Assembly (NCBI GenBank): GCA_032158295.1
Contig: CM063247.1
Location: 13,928,009-13,992,008 of the forward strand
Length of the DNA stretch: 64,000 nt
DNA from: Pycnopodia helianthoides
Taxonomy: Eukaryota > Echinodermata > Asteroidea > Forcipulatida > Asteriidae
Direction of reading: 5' to 3'
Position 1 is the stretch's first letter. Every line of letters begins with the position of its first letter. A model generated the notes under the pieces. It had not been told where the DNA came from. It was given only the letters and a program-made list of their open reading frames with translations, and made no database searches. Shown one piece after another: positions 1 to 11,003 of this stretch. Both the position numbers and the translations under genes were made by a program.

Positions 1-455
1 TTTACTTTCTTGTTTTCAATTGAAACACCCATAGAAAATACGAACATTTTATTTACGTTTTCAAAAGGTAAAATTAGTATTTTATTTTTCAAATTTCAGG
101 TACATTTTACTTATTTGATTTATAACAATTACCAGTAACTTAGGTATTTTTGGAGATCGCTCGCACATGTTTTGCACACGGCACGTCAGCTGCATGACAA
201 CAGGATTGAATGCCTAAAACTAGTCATGTCCGACTATTGCAAGAAATCCCATCACAGCAAAAAATCCTGTAAAATGTCTATGCACCCGTACTGACCATAG
301 AATTATACTAACTAAGTAACTATTTACTAGTATTAGCAATAATAAAATAATACTAGTCACACCATGGAGGGTTTTGGTCACACTAAAGTTAAAGTAAAAA
401 TGTTTATCCTATTTTTCTTGTTTATTTTTTTTTTAACAACATATGGAAACTAGAA
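1..455. other. AT-rich non-coding DNA at left edge
   Basis: No open frame, repeat boundary or RNA signature is visible. If the minus-strand exon at 465-638 is real, this stretch is its first intron. Confidence 0.5.
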
Positions 456-464
456 TTAAGTTAC

Positions 465-638
465 CAATTCCTTTACTGCTGTCCATACTTGTCCCCCAGG
501 TTTTACATCAAAATGTTCAGAAAGTGATGAATTACATGATATCTCTTTACAAAGTAAAGTTAGGGTCATTAACAGTAATAAATTGATGTAAAAACAGACG
601 AGCTTTCCAGCTTTGTTGTTATCCGTGGGCGCGGCCAT
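465..638 (-). CDS. Candidate first coding exon of a secreted or membrane protein (partial gene)
   Basis: The minus-strand frame starts at an ATG in a good context (CAAAATGGCCGCGCC, which also resembles a YY1 site, common at housekeeping starts). It gives 58 residues, then a GT donor (GTAACT) at 464-463 in phase 0. Reading through the donor, the frame stops two codons later (456). The peptide begins MAAPTDNNKAGK and then has a hydrophobic run (LVCFYINLLLLMTLTLL) that looks like a signal peptide or signal anchor, followed by a Cys and a polar segment. I do not recognise the family. The remaining exons would lie left of the window. A chance ORF is the alternative; the start context, the hydrophobic stretch and the in-phase donor together favour a real exon only moderately. 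Confidence 0.35.
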
Positions 639-2980
639 TTTGCTTTGAATAACAGCGCCCTCTATTTGTAGTAATGTTCCATGATGGGGGGAGGGGCATT
701 GATCTCCTGGAGATCAATGGGGGGAGGTGAATAACATGGAGCATGGAGTATCTCACACAATAAAAATGCATAATAAAAACAAACTAAAATGATGATATAA
801 TATTTCCTCAAAGTACATGTTATTTCCCGATTGCTTTTTAGCTTAAGACATTTATTGGAACTTGGAAGAACTATACTTGAAAAATATTCAAACCTTCAGT
901 GTGTTTTGTTCAAAGAAATGCGAACGACGACTAGTTGCGATAATCGTAACCCTCCATCCTCCCGACGGTCGGAGACCGGAGGGGTACCCTCGACAGACCG
1001 ACTTTTTGTTTAGTTAGACTTGGTTTGAACGGTAACACCTCAATTTTTTTGTAAAGGTTTATCCAGTCTTTTGGGGGGAGGGAAACAGCCCATTTCACTT
1101 TTTTTATTTATTCTTAATAAGGTAATTTTGTCTCTGATGTTGAACCGTCAATCAATTTCACTTTAAAGGCCTACAAATAAATTTAAAGCATGAATGAACT
1201 TGCATGACGTCATGGTTTCGAAAAGGGCCTTATTTTTTGTCCCACGAGGGCGCTGTGTTCATAGCAACTAGACTGTGCATGTTCATATCTCAGTACCGTG
1301 CCGCACACTATAGCATTATGTACAACAGTACACCATCGTTCAATTTTCGTTGTAAACATGTCGTCTGCTCACGGTGGTTTTGTATCAAAATGTTTTCATC
1401 ACCAAACATCGGTAAGTAAGGATTTGTTTGTTTTAGTTTATCGATTCCTTTGTCTGTAAATAGCTTGTAGATTCTTGGTGTGTATCTAAGTGCCGTTGGG
1501 CACAATTTTAGCACTTTTGTTTTGTGAGAATGAGATAAAACTAAACGTGTTTGGTGATGCGAGCTAATTCAATAATTGTGATTATTTTTGGAGTTTTTTA
1601 CCTTCTAATACGGCAAGCACGGATGGGCTACAGTCGAAATGTGGTAACGATAGTAAAGCCATTATAAAGCCCCAGGCCCAGGGATCAGAGAAACTCAGCG
1701 TGGTGAAGCTTGTGAAGTTTAATTCTGATTATTGTGAACTGATCACACACATTTTTAATCAGAGTCAGAGTCGGACTGATTTCATTTGTCAGATTGACAT
1801 TGTTGACTTTGAGACTGAGTCAACTCTAAGTCTAAGTCAGTGAGTGCATTGCTTTGTTTGACTCTCACTACAGTCACAAAAACTGTCCTTCTATAGAATA
1901 GATTGATCCTTTTGCCACCCCTGACGCTAAACATTGAAAGCGTGCACTTTTGTCAGTTTGTGTATGCACCACGCACAGCCATGACAACTCTCAGCCAATG
2001 ATCATAAAGTCTTCCTTTCACTCAGGGAGCTGCTGTTTGAGCTTGATGCCATATGCAAGGGTATATGAAGAGAGTAAATCAGAAGACAGCACTTAAAGTG
2101 AATCTGAAGATAGCATTAGGAAGTAAATATATGGGCAATTTTAGTACTTACTTAGGCCCTTTTACCTTCATTGGGCTACTGTGTCTCAGTTCAATCATGG
2201 AAAAGTTGTTGAAGTCTTAGTTTTAAAATGCTTGTGTTAGAGGTAATATCCCAAACAAACCACTTTTTCACTTCAATTTCTGGGTTTTGTTCCCCTCTCT
2301 AGGAATCCTTGAAGTAACTTCACTGTGAACATCAACTCTGGTTAGAGACTTAAAAACAGTTTTAGTCATCATCAACCATTCATCATTCAAGAAGTTCTCA
2401 GAAGATGACAGTTTCAACACTCCACCTCTTGAAATTACTGGAAATACTGGTGAGTTACAACTTGCTTTGTTTACTTTTCTTGTAAAAACTTTTTTTTGTC
2501 AGTTTGTACTGTGCTAAATTGCAGGTCTTACCCAGCCACTCTGCCCATATTGTCCCAAACATGTTGGGTCCTCCCTTCTCCTACCCACCTTTCCTAAATT
2601 CCAAATGCACCCCACTTTTCTGTCAATCTTGAACCCCCTCACGATATAACTCCTACTACCAGCCTGTATTTCAATTCCAAACATGCACCCCACTTTTCTG
2701 TCAACCTGGAACCCCCCTCCCGATATAACCCCTTCTCCTACCAGCCTGTATTTCAATCCCAAGCATGCACCCCACTTTTCTATCATTCTTGAACCGCCCC
2801 CAAGATGTAACCCCTTTGCTACCAGCCTGAACTTCCCAAACATGCACTCCACTTTTTCTGTCATTCTTGAACCGCCCCAAAAATGTAACTTCCTGTGCTA
2901 CCAGCCTGTACTTCAATTCCAAATATGCACCCCACTCTTCTGTCTATCTTGAATCGCCCCAAGATGTTATAGGAGGAGAC

Positions 2981-3619
2981 CAGCCTGTAGGTCCCTTGAC
3001 CAAATTCTGAGGCGTTTCCGGATGGGTCAACAAAGGTCATACAGGGGTCAAAATTGAAATATAATCCAATCGTGTCGATTTGCATATCAAATTACTCGTC
3101 TAGTTATGAGGATTCCAAAAATGTATAGTATGTTATACCTCTGACCTTAAATGAGGGCGCTATGGTCAAAAACAAATGTTGAAAGGTCAACGCACTTTTG
3201 ATTGGCAATCAAATTCACCAACATCCGATTCTAATGATTTTAGTGTCTAATAATATGTTTTCTCACATGGCAACTTCAACTTACAGTAGCAACTTTTAAA
3301 AGTAAAAGTGGTTGCCATAACCTTGAAATTTCAAAATGGGATAACACACGCTGTGCACATCATTGCATACGATCATTGCATTATGAAACTATACATTTTT
3401 GGAATCCTCATGACTAGACGAGTAATTTGATATGCAAATCGACACGATTGGAATATATTTAAATTTTGACCCCTGTATGACCTTTGTTGACCCCTCCCGG
3501 AAAAGGCCTGACATTTTTAAGGGGGCAGCCCAAGTCAAAATTGTTCGGTATTCATCAGGGAACACAAAAACACTTTCAAACCTTTGTTCCTGGAATTTGG
3601 TCAAGGGACCTACAGGCTG
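2981..3619. mobile_element. Foldback element, ~640 bp, inserted in the satellite
   Basis: The ends are inverted copies: CAGCCTGTAGGTCCCTTGAC at 2981 matches the reverse complement at 3600-3619. Inside, about 3010-3128 is an inverted copy of about 3388-3505 (shared GACGAGTAATTTGATATGCA and its complement). The right arm carries about 100 extra bases between the outer and inner matches. No coding capacity. The terminal CAGCCTGTA is also part of the satellite unit, so insertion may have been targeted, or the element may have formed by inversion of array DNA. Confidence 0.75.
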
Positions 3620-3860
3620 GGCCCAATTTCATAGAGCTGCTAAGCACAAAAATTTGCTTAGCATGAAATTTCTTTATTTATAAAAACGGGTTACCAACCA
3701 AATTTCCACGTGATTTTCAGGATAAGCAAACAACAGCTGAATACCAGTAACAAGCAATATGCAACACATGGACATTTGGTTGGTAACCCTGTTTTTATCA
3801 AGGAAGAAATTTCTTGCTCAGCAAATTTTTGTGCTTAGCAGCTCTATGAAATTGGGCCCA
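3618..3860. mobile_element. Palindromic MITE, family A
   Basis: Terminal inverted repeats read TGGGCCCAATTTCATAGAGC at the left and the exact complement at the right. The interior is also palindromic around AAATTTGCTTAGC / GGTTACCAACC. This is the most complete copy of a family that recurs at least ten times in the window (for example 7614, 17401, 28488, 33230, 39536 and 44983). Non-autonomous. Confidence 0.85.
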
Positions 3861-4069
3861 GGTCTCCTACTATTACCCCTTCCGCTACCAGCCTGTATTT
3901 CAATCCCAAACATGCACCCACTCTTCTGTCATTCTTGAACCGCCCCCAAAAGTAACCCCTTTGCTACCAGCCTGAACTTCCCAAACAAGAACCCCACTTT
4001 TCTGTCATTCTTGAATCGCCCCTAAGATGTAACCCCTTTGCTACCACCCTGAACTTCCCAAACATGCAC

Positions 4070-4740
4070 AGGCGTGGATCCAGGGGGTGGGGGTCCCAGG
4101 GGGCAGGGGGGCACTTGCCCCCCCCCCCCCCGGGTAAAATTTCAATTTAAAAAAAACTTACTATCTTACTATCTGCCTGCTTAAGAATTAGCCACAAGTT
4201 TGTGTGGTGTCTTTTCACCAAGCAAGCAGGATGGATTTTTTTTTTTTCATCCTATGCCTTTCAAATTTGTTTCTTTCTGCCAAAATGAATCTTACATGAT
4301 ACGGTCACTTGTAATTGCTTAGTGTTTGAAACCTGACGTGCCAATTTGTCCTGGATAAAACACATTTCATATCGTTCTGGCATTCAAGTGTAAAGACTAC
4401 ACAAGCTTGAACTATATATTTTGAATGAATATCTATGCATGAAACCAGTTATTGCAGCGACCAGATCCAAGCACAAGATTTGTGGGATTAAAAATGGTCA
4501 CCCCTCAAAATGCCAAAAGCTCAGAGCTTCCGGGGTCTTCGCCCCCTGGCCCCTTGTCGGGGCCTCACCCCTGGACCCCACCATCGATGTTACAGAAATA
4601 TTTCCAGTAAACTTAGAAGGTTTAAATGGATCTGATTTCCAATAAGAGTTCATCTATTTCTCTGTTTTAGGCATATGGAGGCTTGGTTTTTCACCACTCA
4701 AAATGCCAAAAGCTCTGAGCTTACGGGGGCTTCGCCCAAG
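4070..4740 (+). mobile_element. Inverted-repeat element, family B, 3' end degraded
   Basis: Starts AGGCGTGGATCCAGGGGG with G/C homopolymers and continues colinearly with the complete copy at 19422-20070 (shared GGGTAAAATTT, GCAAGCAGGATGGATTT, TGCCAAAATGAATCTT and TGAAACCAG). The right end, near TTACGGGGGCTTCGCCC, merges into the satellite without the expected terminal repeat. No coding frame. Confidence 0.65.
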
Positions 4741-4835
4741 ATGAACCCTCCTCTACTGCCAGCCTGTACTTCCCAAACATGCACCCCACTTTTCTGTCAT
4801 TCCTGAAATGCCCCCAAGATATACCCTCTTTTACT

Positions 4836-5050
4836 TATAGACCCATTGCATAACGCGCAGCGCACTTGCACGCGCGTCTCCTGTCTGCCATTTTGGGTGT
4901 CAAAATGTGCACAAAAGGATGGTACACGTGTTTACACGTGCATTGGTGCGTAAACATGTGTTACCTACCTTTTGTGCATGTTTTGACACCCAAAATGGTA
5001 GACAGGAGACGCGCGTGTATGGGCGCTGCGCGTTGTGCAATGGGTCTATA
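4836..5050. mobile_element. Near-perfect hairpin MITE, ~210 bp
   Basis: The sequence TATAGACCCATTGCATAACG at the left is mirrored at the right end by TTGTGCAATGGGTCTATA. The two halves pair along almost the whole length (for example CCATTTTGGGTGTCAAAA and its complement). TA dinucleotides at both edges (4836-4837 and 5049-5050) fit a TA target duplication of mariner type. No ORF of its own. Confidence 0.8.
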
Positions 5051-5689
5051 CTTTAATTCCAAATATGCTCGCCACCTTTTTGTCATTCTGAACCGCCCAC
5101 GAGACGTAACCCCCTTTGCTACCTGCCTGCACTTCAACTCTAAATATGCTCCCCACTTTTATGTCATGCTTGAACCGCCCCCAAGATGTAATTCTTCTAC
5201 TACCAGCCTGCACTTCAATCCCTAAAATGCACCCAATTTTTATGTCAATCTTTGCCCCCAAGATGTACCCTCTTTTAATACCAGCCTGGGTACTTCAATT
5301 CAAAATCCGCTCCACACTTTTATGTTATGCTTGATCCGCCCCCAAGATGTACCCTCTTTTACTACCAGCCTGTTCTTCAATTCCAAGTATGCTTCCCACT
5401 TTTTTGTCAATCTTGAACCGCACTAAAAATTTAACCCCTTCTACTACCAGCATGTAGTTCAATCCATCAGTGACTCTTTTAATTCATACAACTCTTTTGT
5501 CTTTGATTTCTTTTTATAGGTTCATTAAGACGATGAGGAATAGCAGTTTATTCACATAAGATGCACCAGGGCTGTGATGAGAACACTTGACTTGCAGCTT
5601 CATCATGACTTCAGACACTTCATCATCTCTCTACTTCAAGCTTCTTATACGTCAACTTTGTAAATTATTCAAATCTAGGATTTAAGGTA

Positions 5690-7610
5690 GGTTTGTTGTT
5701 TTGTTTATAAATTGTAAAAAGGCCTGTTTACATGCACTTTGACTTCATCATCATGACACTTAGAGCCTGGTCAAAATTTTTACAGGCAACTTGGAGGCAA
5801 CCAAATGCAGTGCACGCAAACAAAACACTTTTGATATTACAGAGGTCCTTTTTTTCAACATTGTTAAACTGACCCCAAGAATTTTCCTTTTGAAAATTCA
5901 GATGTGAATGTATTTTCTTTTCTTCTTGAAGATTTTCTGTAAATTGCTTCATGTGACAGGACCTTTAGACTCATTTGTTTTATCCTCCAAACAAATTGTG
6001 CAAAAAAAGAGGGAATTTGATGAAGTCTTATATTATGTAAACAGACCTTTACTTACAGTCCAGTTATTGCAAGTTGCGACTGTTGATGTAAGGTACATAT
6101 CATCTTGTGCCTGGCAGAAGGATACGCCATTGTGCTAGCAAACCTCAGTACAACATTCCTCTCAGCAGAAAGGTCTTAAGCAATCAATTATCACATTTTT
6201 CATGATGAAGCTAAACATACACTGTGCGTTGCTGGAATTACTCTAACTTAGTCATGCGTCTTCATTCTCTTGCTGAATGTAACTTTCCTTCAATGATTGA
6301 ACTCTCCACTCAGCTTGTTAACTCAATGAATGTAATTTTCCTACAATGACTATGAGTACATGTTTGAGAAATAATCAAACTCGCAAATCAGTTTTTTTAA
6401 AAGCATGGCCCATTATTTGCTTTGTACAAGTTTTTTGCCGGACACACTTTCTTTTATCCTTCTGCTAGCATCTGACAATAATAATGAAAAGATAATTAAT
6501 AGTTAGAAGTATGTACATATCCTAAGGGGTATATTGTACAATCATGAATCAACGTGATGCTAGTAAAGTAGCTACCCTACAGGCATGACAGTTGACACGT
6601 AGTGCTTTTTAGAAGGAGTTCCTTTAGCTTAATTATCACGCCCCCCCCCCTTGCCCCTTCTGGTTACACCACTGCTACTGGGCAAATTTTCCTTACATCC
6701 TTCTGCCTGCACACGATGATAATAATGTAAGATAATTAATTGGGTACTAGTGTATTGTACAATCATGAATGTGATGCTAACAAAGTGGCTTGCAGGTATG
6801 ACAGTGTGATACAATTGGTTTTAGAACGAGTAGTGCCTGTAGTTTAAACAAACACGCTCGCTGTACAACCCATGAACCCGGCTCATCTGTAAAAACGTCA
6901 GCAAATTTGTAAACACAGATTCAGGTAGTCGTGGATTTTGTACAATTCGTGCTTATTTCAACAGCACTACTACACAAGAAGTTGAGTGTGGAGACAATTG
7001 TATTGTAGTATCAAGCTAGCGAAAGAAAAGCTTTCAGACTATGTAAGACAATCGTCAGTCGTTTTGTTCATCTTCAGTAAGCATGTACCCCATTGATATT
7101 ACATAGGCCTATGCATGTTAATATTTTCTATTTTGTAGCTTCAGTAGAGACTGTGAATGTATTATTTAGTGATCTTAAAACTAAGAAATTGATTGATCAC
7201 CATTGTCAAGTTGTTGGAACACTGATCGGTTCTTTTCTGAACAAACTTTTTTCAATCAGAAATTTATTTTACTCATGACATGTTAAGAGAAATTACTTTC
7301 AACTCCATTGCTTCTTTTTGAGAGGGACTCAGAGAGCATGTAAATTAATTTCTATCTGTCTGTTTTACTTTGAGTAAATTTTACTAAACAAACAACCTTT
7401 GAATTTGTCGTCAACATAGGATTAGGTGGTTGAATTTTAGTGTGAAAACACTTTCACATCAGGCTTATTTTGATTGTGGCAATCGATATAAGTAGGAATG
7501 ATTTATGGGGATTACAAATGGTGTTCCTCGACTTTGACAACATTTCATACAGAACTATTTCTCTGGAAGACTGGTAGGCTTACTGTATAGAACCTAATAA
7601 TCAGTGAAAC
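5690..7610. other. Non-coding DNA without a recognisable gene
   Basis: Only short unrelated ORFs are present. Around 6490-6550 and 6715-6775 a motif recurs (ATAATGAAAAGATAATTAAT, then a GTACAATCATGAAT-type block), suggesting a short diverged direct duplication about 230 bp apart. At 6640-6680, GCCCCTTCTGGTTACACCAC looks like the terminus of a hAT-type MITE whose partner I cannot place. Confidence 0.5.
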
Positions 7611-7613
7611 TAC

Positions 7614-7900
7614 GTGGGCCCAATTTCATAGAGCTGCTTAACGGCCAATTCTGTGCTGACGTACGAGTTTCTATTTCATAGCGCTGCTAACCGTAAGCAC
7701 ACGAAAAGGTATGCTAACCTTCTGGTGCTTACTGCCTGAAAATGAATGACGTAACAATGCAATTACATGGTGAATGCGCAAGATGACTGCCTTATTTACT
7801 TGCTAACCTGTGAAATACGCTTATGCTTAAGCAAATTTTCCAGCTACAGTTAGCACGAAAATTTGCTTACCGTTAAGCAGCGCTATGAAATTGGGCCCTG
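7614..7900. mobile_element. Palindromic MITE, family A
   Basis: Starts GTGGGCCCAATTTCATAGAG and ends CGCTATGAAATTGGGCCC. The interior pair GCTAACCTTCTGGTGCTTAC / AGCAAATTTTCCAGC marks the longer subtype also found at 17401-17687. Confidence 0.85.
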
Positions 7901-8020
7901 TACTATCTTAGAGAACTTTTCTTGGGGCATTTGCTTCTTAATGTAGTTGTATGGAGAAGTGTTCGGCCTGGAAATGTTAGTTTACTAGTTAGAATTTTGA
8001 AATGTCTTATAGTTTAAAAA

Positions 8021-8203
8021 TAGTGGCATAACCAGAGGCAGCCCCCCTCTTACTCCTTCCCAAAATGAGATTGAAAAAATGCACAAGCGACTGGATTGAT
8101 AATTTAAATAGCCACCTCAAGTTATGTCTTTGCCCCCTCTTAACCCCCTCCAATCACTGTGGTCCCCCCCCCCCCCATCTTCCCTTTGTCTGGTTATGCC
8201 ACA
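8021..8203. mobile_element. Short MITE with AGTGGCATAACCAGA termini
   Basis: TAGTGGCATAACCAGAGG at the left and TCTGGTTATGCCACA at the right are inverted copies, about 180 bp apart, with poly-C near the right end. Such ends are usual for hAT-derived MITEs. The target duplication is not clear. A small open frame inside has no family resemblance. Confidence 0.65.
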
Positions 8204-8794
8204 TTGAAATTTATCGTTCAACTTGGATACTTTGTTTGGTTTTGATAATATTGTGATAATTAAATAGACACAAGTCTATTGGTTAAGTTTTAGATGCTAA
8301 ACAGTTATAACTATTGGATCTAAAATGCTTAGGAAATGTTATCTTTACAGTCAGTCCGCACTGCACACAATATCCGTTTCTTTTATCTGCAGCGTATGCA
8401 CGAGTTTCGGGAGCTTGACCTCTCCATGAATATTTAATGAGCGTGGTGTAGTCTCAGGAATTTCATCAATTTCATGTGATCAAAGTAATTTTCTGTCAAT
8501 ATATTTACAGATTTATAAAGATGAATAACCGACCTTTAATCCAGTTGTACAAATTAATGATTTTGCTGGCAATTATTAGTACTAAAATGGACTCGAAAAT
8601 TGTGTTTCAATACGAAACAGTTTGCTTCGTAAAACATGGTGGTAACTATTAATTGTCAATGCTACCACAACGTATATTTGGGCTTACCGAATAGATAATG
8701 TTATATTCTATCCAAACGCTGAGCTTTTTACATTTGATTTCATTTAGCTGAGTCAGGGCGCTCGTTTTGCCAACACTTCTCATAATTTAACGTT

Positions 8795-8905
8795 AACGTC
8801 TCTTGGTGAATACGCCGCCATGTTTGCTTATGGATTTTCTGATCGCTGATTGGTCAACCGCGAAACGTCACACTCATCCAGTGTACGTACCCGGATGTAC
8901 ATGTA
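8795..8905 (-). promoter_or_regulatory. Promoter-like cluster (CRE-like, CCAAT, YY1-like)
   Basis: Read on the minus strand, this holds TGACGTTTCGCGG (CRE-like), TTGACCAATCAGCG (CCAAT box) and, about 35 bp on, AAACATGGCGGCG, a good YY1-type motif with an ATG. The frame from that ATG (MAAYSPRDVNVKL) stops after 13 codons unless spliced. No downstream exon can be assigned, so the function is inference. Confidence 0.25.
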
Positions 8906-9269
8906 AACAAAGTTCGTGACCACTGTTAGCTATAGTGTTCCCGATTGTTTGGGGTTTGTCTTTTTGGGGAAGGGTGGGGGGGGGGGGGTTGGGTATTTTT
9001 GGCGGGTCTTTGGGGAAGGAATGGTGCCTAAGCACATTTTGTATGGACGATTTTAGGATACTTGGAGAACTAAGGATATAATTTAAAAGGGGTTGATGGT
9101 CTGAGTATTATTAATTTAACAAAAGGTTAAATTTTGAAGGACAGAAGAATTTTTTTTAAATTTTGGTCAGGAATGACTTGGTACAAGGTTGAAGCCCTTT
9201 TGTTTGAGTCTTTATAAAACTTTATGCTCGATACACAAAAACTCTAGTGAGCAGAATAAGATTTGTTTC

Positions 9270-10465
9270 GTATCAACTGTTCCTTTATTTTAAGTCACAT
9301 ACACTGCACAAACATGTAACACTATATAATTATCAAAGTTAAGGCACAGTTCAAAAAAAGTTCAGATGTAATAAAAAATATAAATATAAAAGATCTTTGG
9401 TAAGTGGTAACTGGTAGGTTGGCAATGTTTAAATGGTCTTGTTACAAAAATGTATTTACATATTTGGTACGTGTAACAGAGCTAGTTCACCTGTTGACAT
9501 TAATAAAAAATAGCTACCAAAAACAAGTTTTAGTAAACTTTATACCCGCATACTTTTATAAGACAAACTGTTCAATGGCAAGCTAGCTTAACTTAATTTT
9601 AAACATGAAAGTAAACAATCACAAATATAATACATGACATCATTGCAAGGTATCTTTGGTAAGTTCTTACCCGTAGGTTGGCAATGTTTAAATGAACCTT
9701 TTATGACAAAGTTTATTGCTAAATGAGAAGTTAATAATATTCAGCTGCTCCACTTAAAATTAATAAAATGTACCAACTTCAACATTGTCGGTAGTAACAA
9801 CTGTACCTCAAAACTTGTTCAACTAAAAAAAAAATTATATACCCATTGCAAGTTAATTTAAAATGACACTTTGTATAATGTTTCAAGGTATCAAATTATA
9901 TAAAATAAGGTTAACACAAAAAATAAACTGTATGGCAAGTTCTTCCCATTACATTGGCAATGTTTACAGTTTCTTTGGCAAAATAAATAGTTGAGAAATG
10001 TAATGTAAGTGTTGCACTAAAGATGCATCAACTAAGTTTCAGGGGCTTCCATATTTCTTACTTTTAAATGTTAAGCACCACTTTTCTAAACACTTAAACA
10101 CATGTTCATATAAGATACTTTAAAAATCATATTACACGATAACTCGTAATTTACAATGATGGAGCTGCTTGTTATCCATACATTTACAATATCTGGCATC
10201 CCATCTTGGGATATAACCAAATTATCTAAAACATTTTTAGCACAAACACAACACCTTAACCTTATATCTATTTTGGGCCACACTCATCATAAAACACATA
10301 TTAAGACAATATACATAAACGATTATACAAGATGTAAGTTTTTGGCACAACAGTTTGGGCAATACACAATGAATATATCTAGATAAAACATACCTTTTTG
10401 TCATCACTGAAAGCAACTATGAAAATATGAAGAAGACAACCAACTGTACACAATTAACTGCTGTA
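9270..10465 (-). other. AT-rich 3' flank of the CXC gene with a thrice-repeated motif
   Basis: No gene is visible. GGTTGGCAATGTTTAAATG and variants occur near 9416, 9676 and 9952, each preceded by a GGTAAGTTCTTACCC-like string, so three diverged units of about 270 bp are likely. The AATAAA complement near 9285 could serve the minus-strand gene. Confidence 0.4.
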
Positions 10466-10469
10466 AATA

Positions 10470-11003
10470 CTAAAACTCCTCCCCTGACAAACTATCATCT
10501 GAAAATGGGTTGTCAACAACTTGCACTTCTTGACCCTTTCTTGATATAGTAAGAACCTCATCTTCATCTAATTCATGATCATCACCAATTAAGCTGATGG
10601 ATGAACTCACCGATTCATCATCAGAAAATGTTTGCTCACCATCTTGAACAGAGACAATTGGCGTACTTTGCACAGGAAGGTTTTCACAATTTCTACATGT
10701 GCAACCTGGGCCACATGCTTCATTAATTTTTTTGCACTTACATTGGCGACTTGAACATTTGTTCTTAGCACATGAACAACCTCTGGTTAAGTGAAGTACA
10801 TTTTTACGTATTCTCTCCATATTTGATGTAGAATCCCATTTAATTGTTACCTCTCCAGAATCAAGAATGTGCTCCCATCCATATAAGTTTAAGTCAGGGT
10901 AATTAAAAATTGGTTGGAGTGATTTACCCCAAACATGGCTCACCCAACATGACCTCAGCCAGTGAAAAGACAGTGCAGTGTCGGAAGGAATGTCTTTGGG
11001 CAT
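10470..11003 (-). CDS. CXC (tesmin/TSO1-like) cysteine-rich domain protein, 3' half of a frameshifted ORF
   Basis: The frame contains IPSDTALSFHWLRSCWVSHV, then a Trp-rich stretch (GWEHILDSGEVTIKWDS), then a CXC block: GCSCAKNKCSSRQCKCKK followed by CGPGCTCRNCEN. The C-terminus is acidic and Ser-rich. CXC blocks of this kind bind zinc and DNA in tesmin/TSO1 proteins. The preceding HWLRxCWV...GW...W layout is one I associate with a high-copy invertebrate ORF family, probably mobile-element derived. The frame is open upstream of the ATG to about 11049 (AEETGPNTEEENLSE), and it overlaps the SGNH frame by 49 nt at a -1 offset. The two were therefore very likely one protein of about 400 residues split by a missing base. 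Start codon choice is uncertain for that reason. Confidence 0.6.
   Translation of the reverse strand: MPKDIPSDTALSFHWLRSCWVSHVWGKSLQPIFNYPDLNLYGWEHILDSGEVTIKWDSTSNMERIRKNVLHLTRGCSCAKNKCSSRQCKCKKINEACGPGCTCRNCENLPVQSTPIVSVQDGEQTFSDDESVSSSISLIGDDHELDEDEVLTISRKGQEVQVVDNPFSDDSLSGEEF

Larger units (their letters stand above)
2520..5480 (+). repeat. Diverged ~80-bp minisatellite, interrupted by insertions
   Basis: A unit of roughly 80 bp recurs about 14-18 times. It is recognisable by CTACCAGCCTGTACTTC, AAACATGCACCCCACTTTT, CTGTCATTCTTGAACCGCC and CCAAGATGTAACCCC. Unit anchors (CAGCCTG or close variants) occur near 2655, 2740, 2825, 2905, 3890, 3969, 4759, 5122, 5204, 5285, 5369 and 5448. The array is split by elements at 2981-3619, 3618-3860, 4070-4740 and 4836-5050. 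Open frames cross it on both strands, but they shift between units and I treat them as by-products of periodicity. Confidence 0.85.
1358..5686 (+). other. Possible spliced, probably non-coding transcript
   Basis: Four blocks with splice signals lie in order on the plus strand. The first contains ATG at 1358 and ends at 1411 before GTAAGT (18 codons, MSSAHGGFVSKCFHHQTS). A short block lies at about 2026-2060, after CTCAG and before GTATAT. The third is 2303-2449, after CTCTCTAG and before GTGAGT. The fourth is 5520-5686, after TTTTTATAG and before GTAGGT. All frames of the later blocks contain early stops, so any peptide would be only about 22 residues. The last intron would contain the whole ~80-bp satellite. 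This could be a long non-coding RNA, the 5' UTR of a gene further right, or chance splice motifs. Confidence 0.25.
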
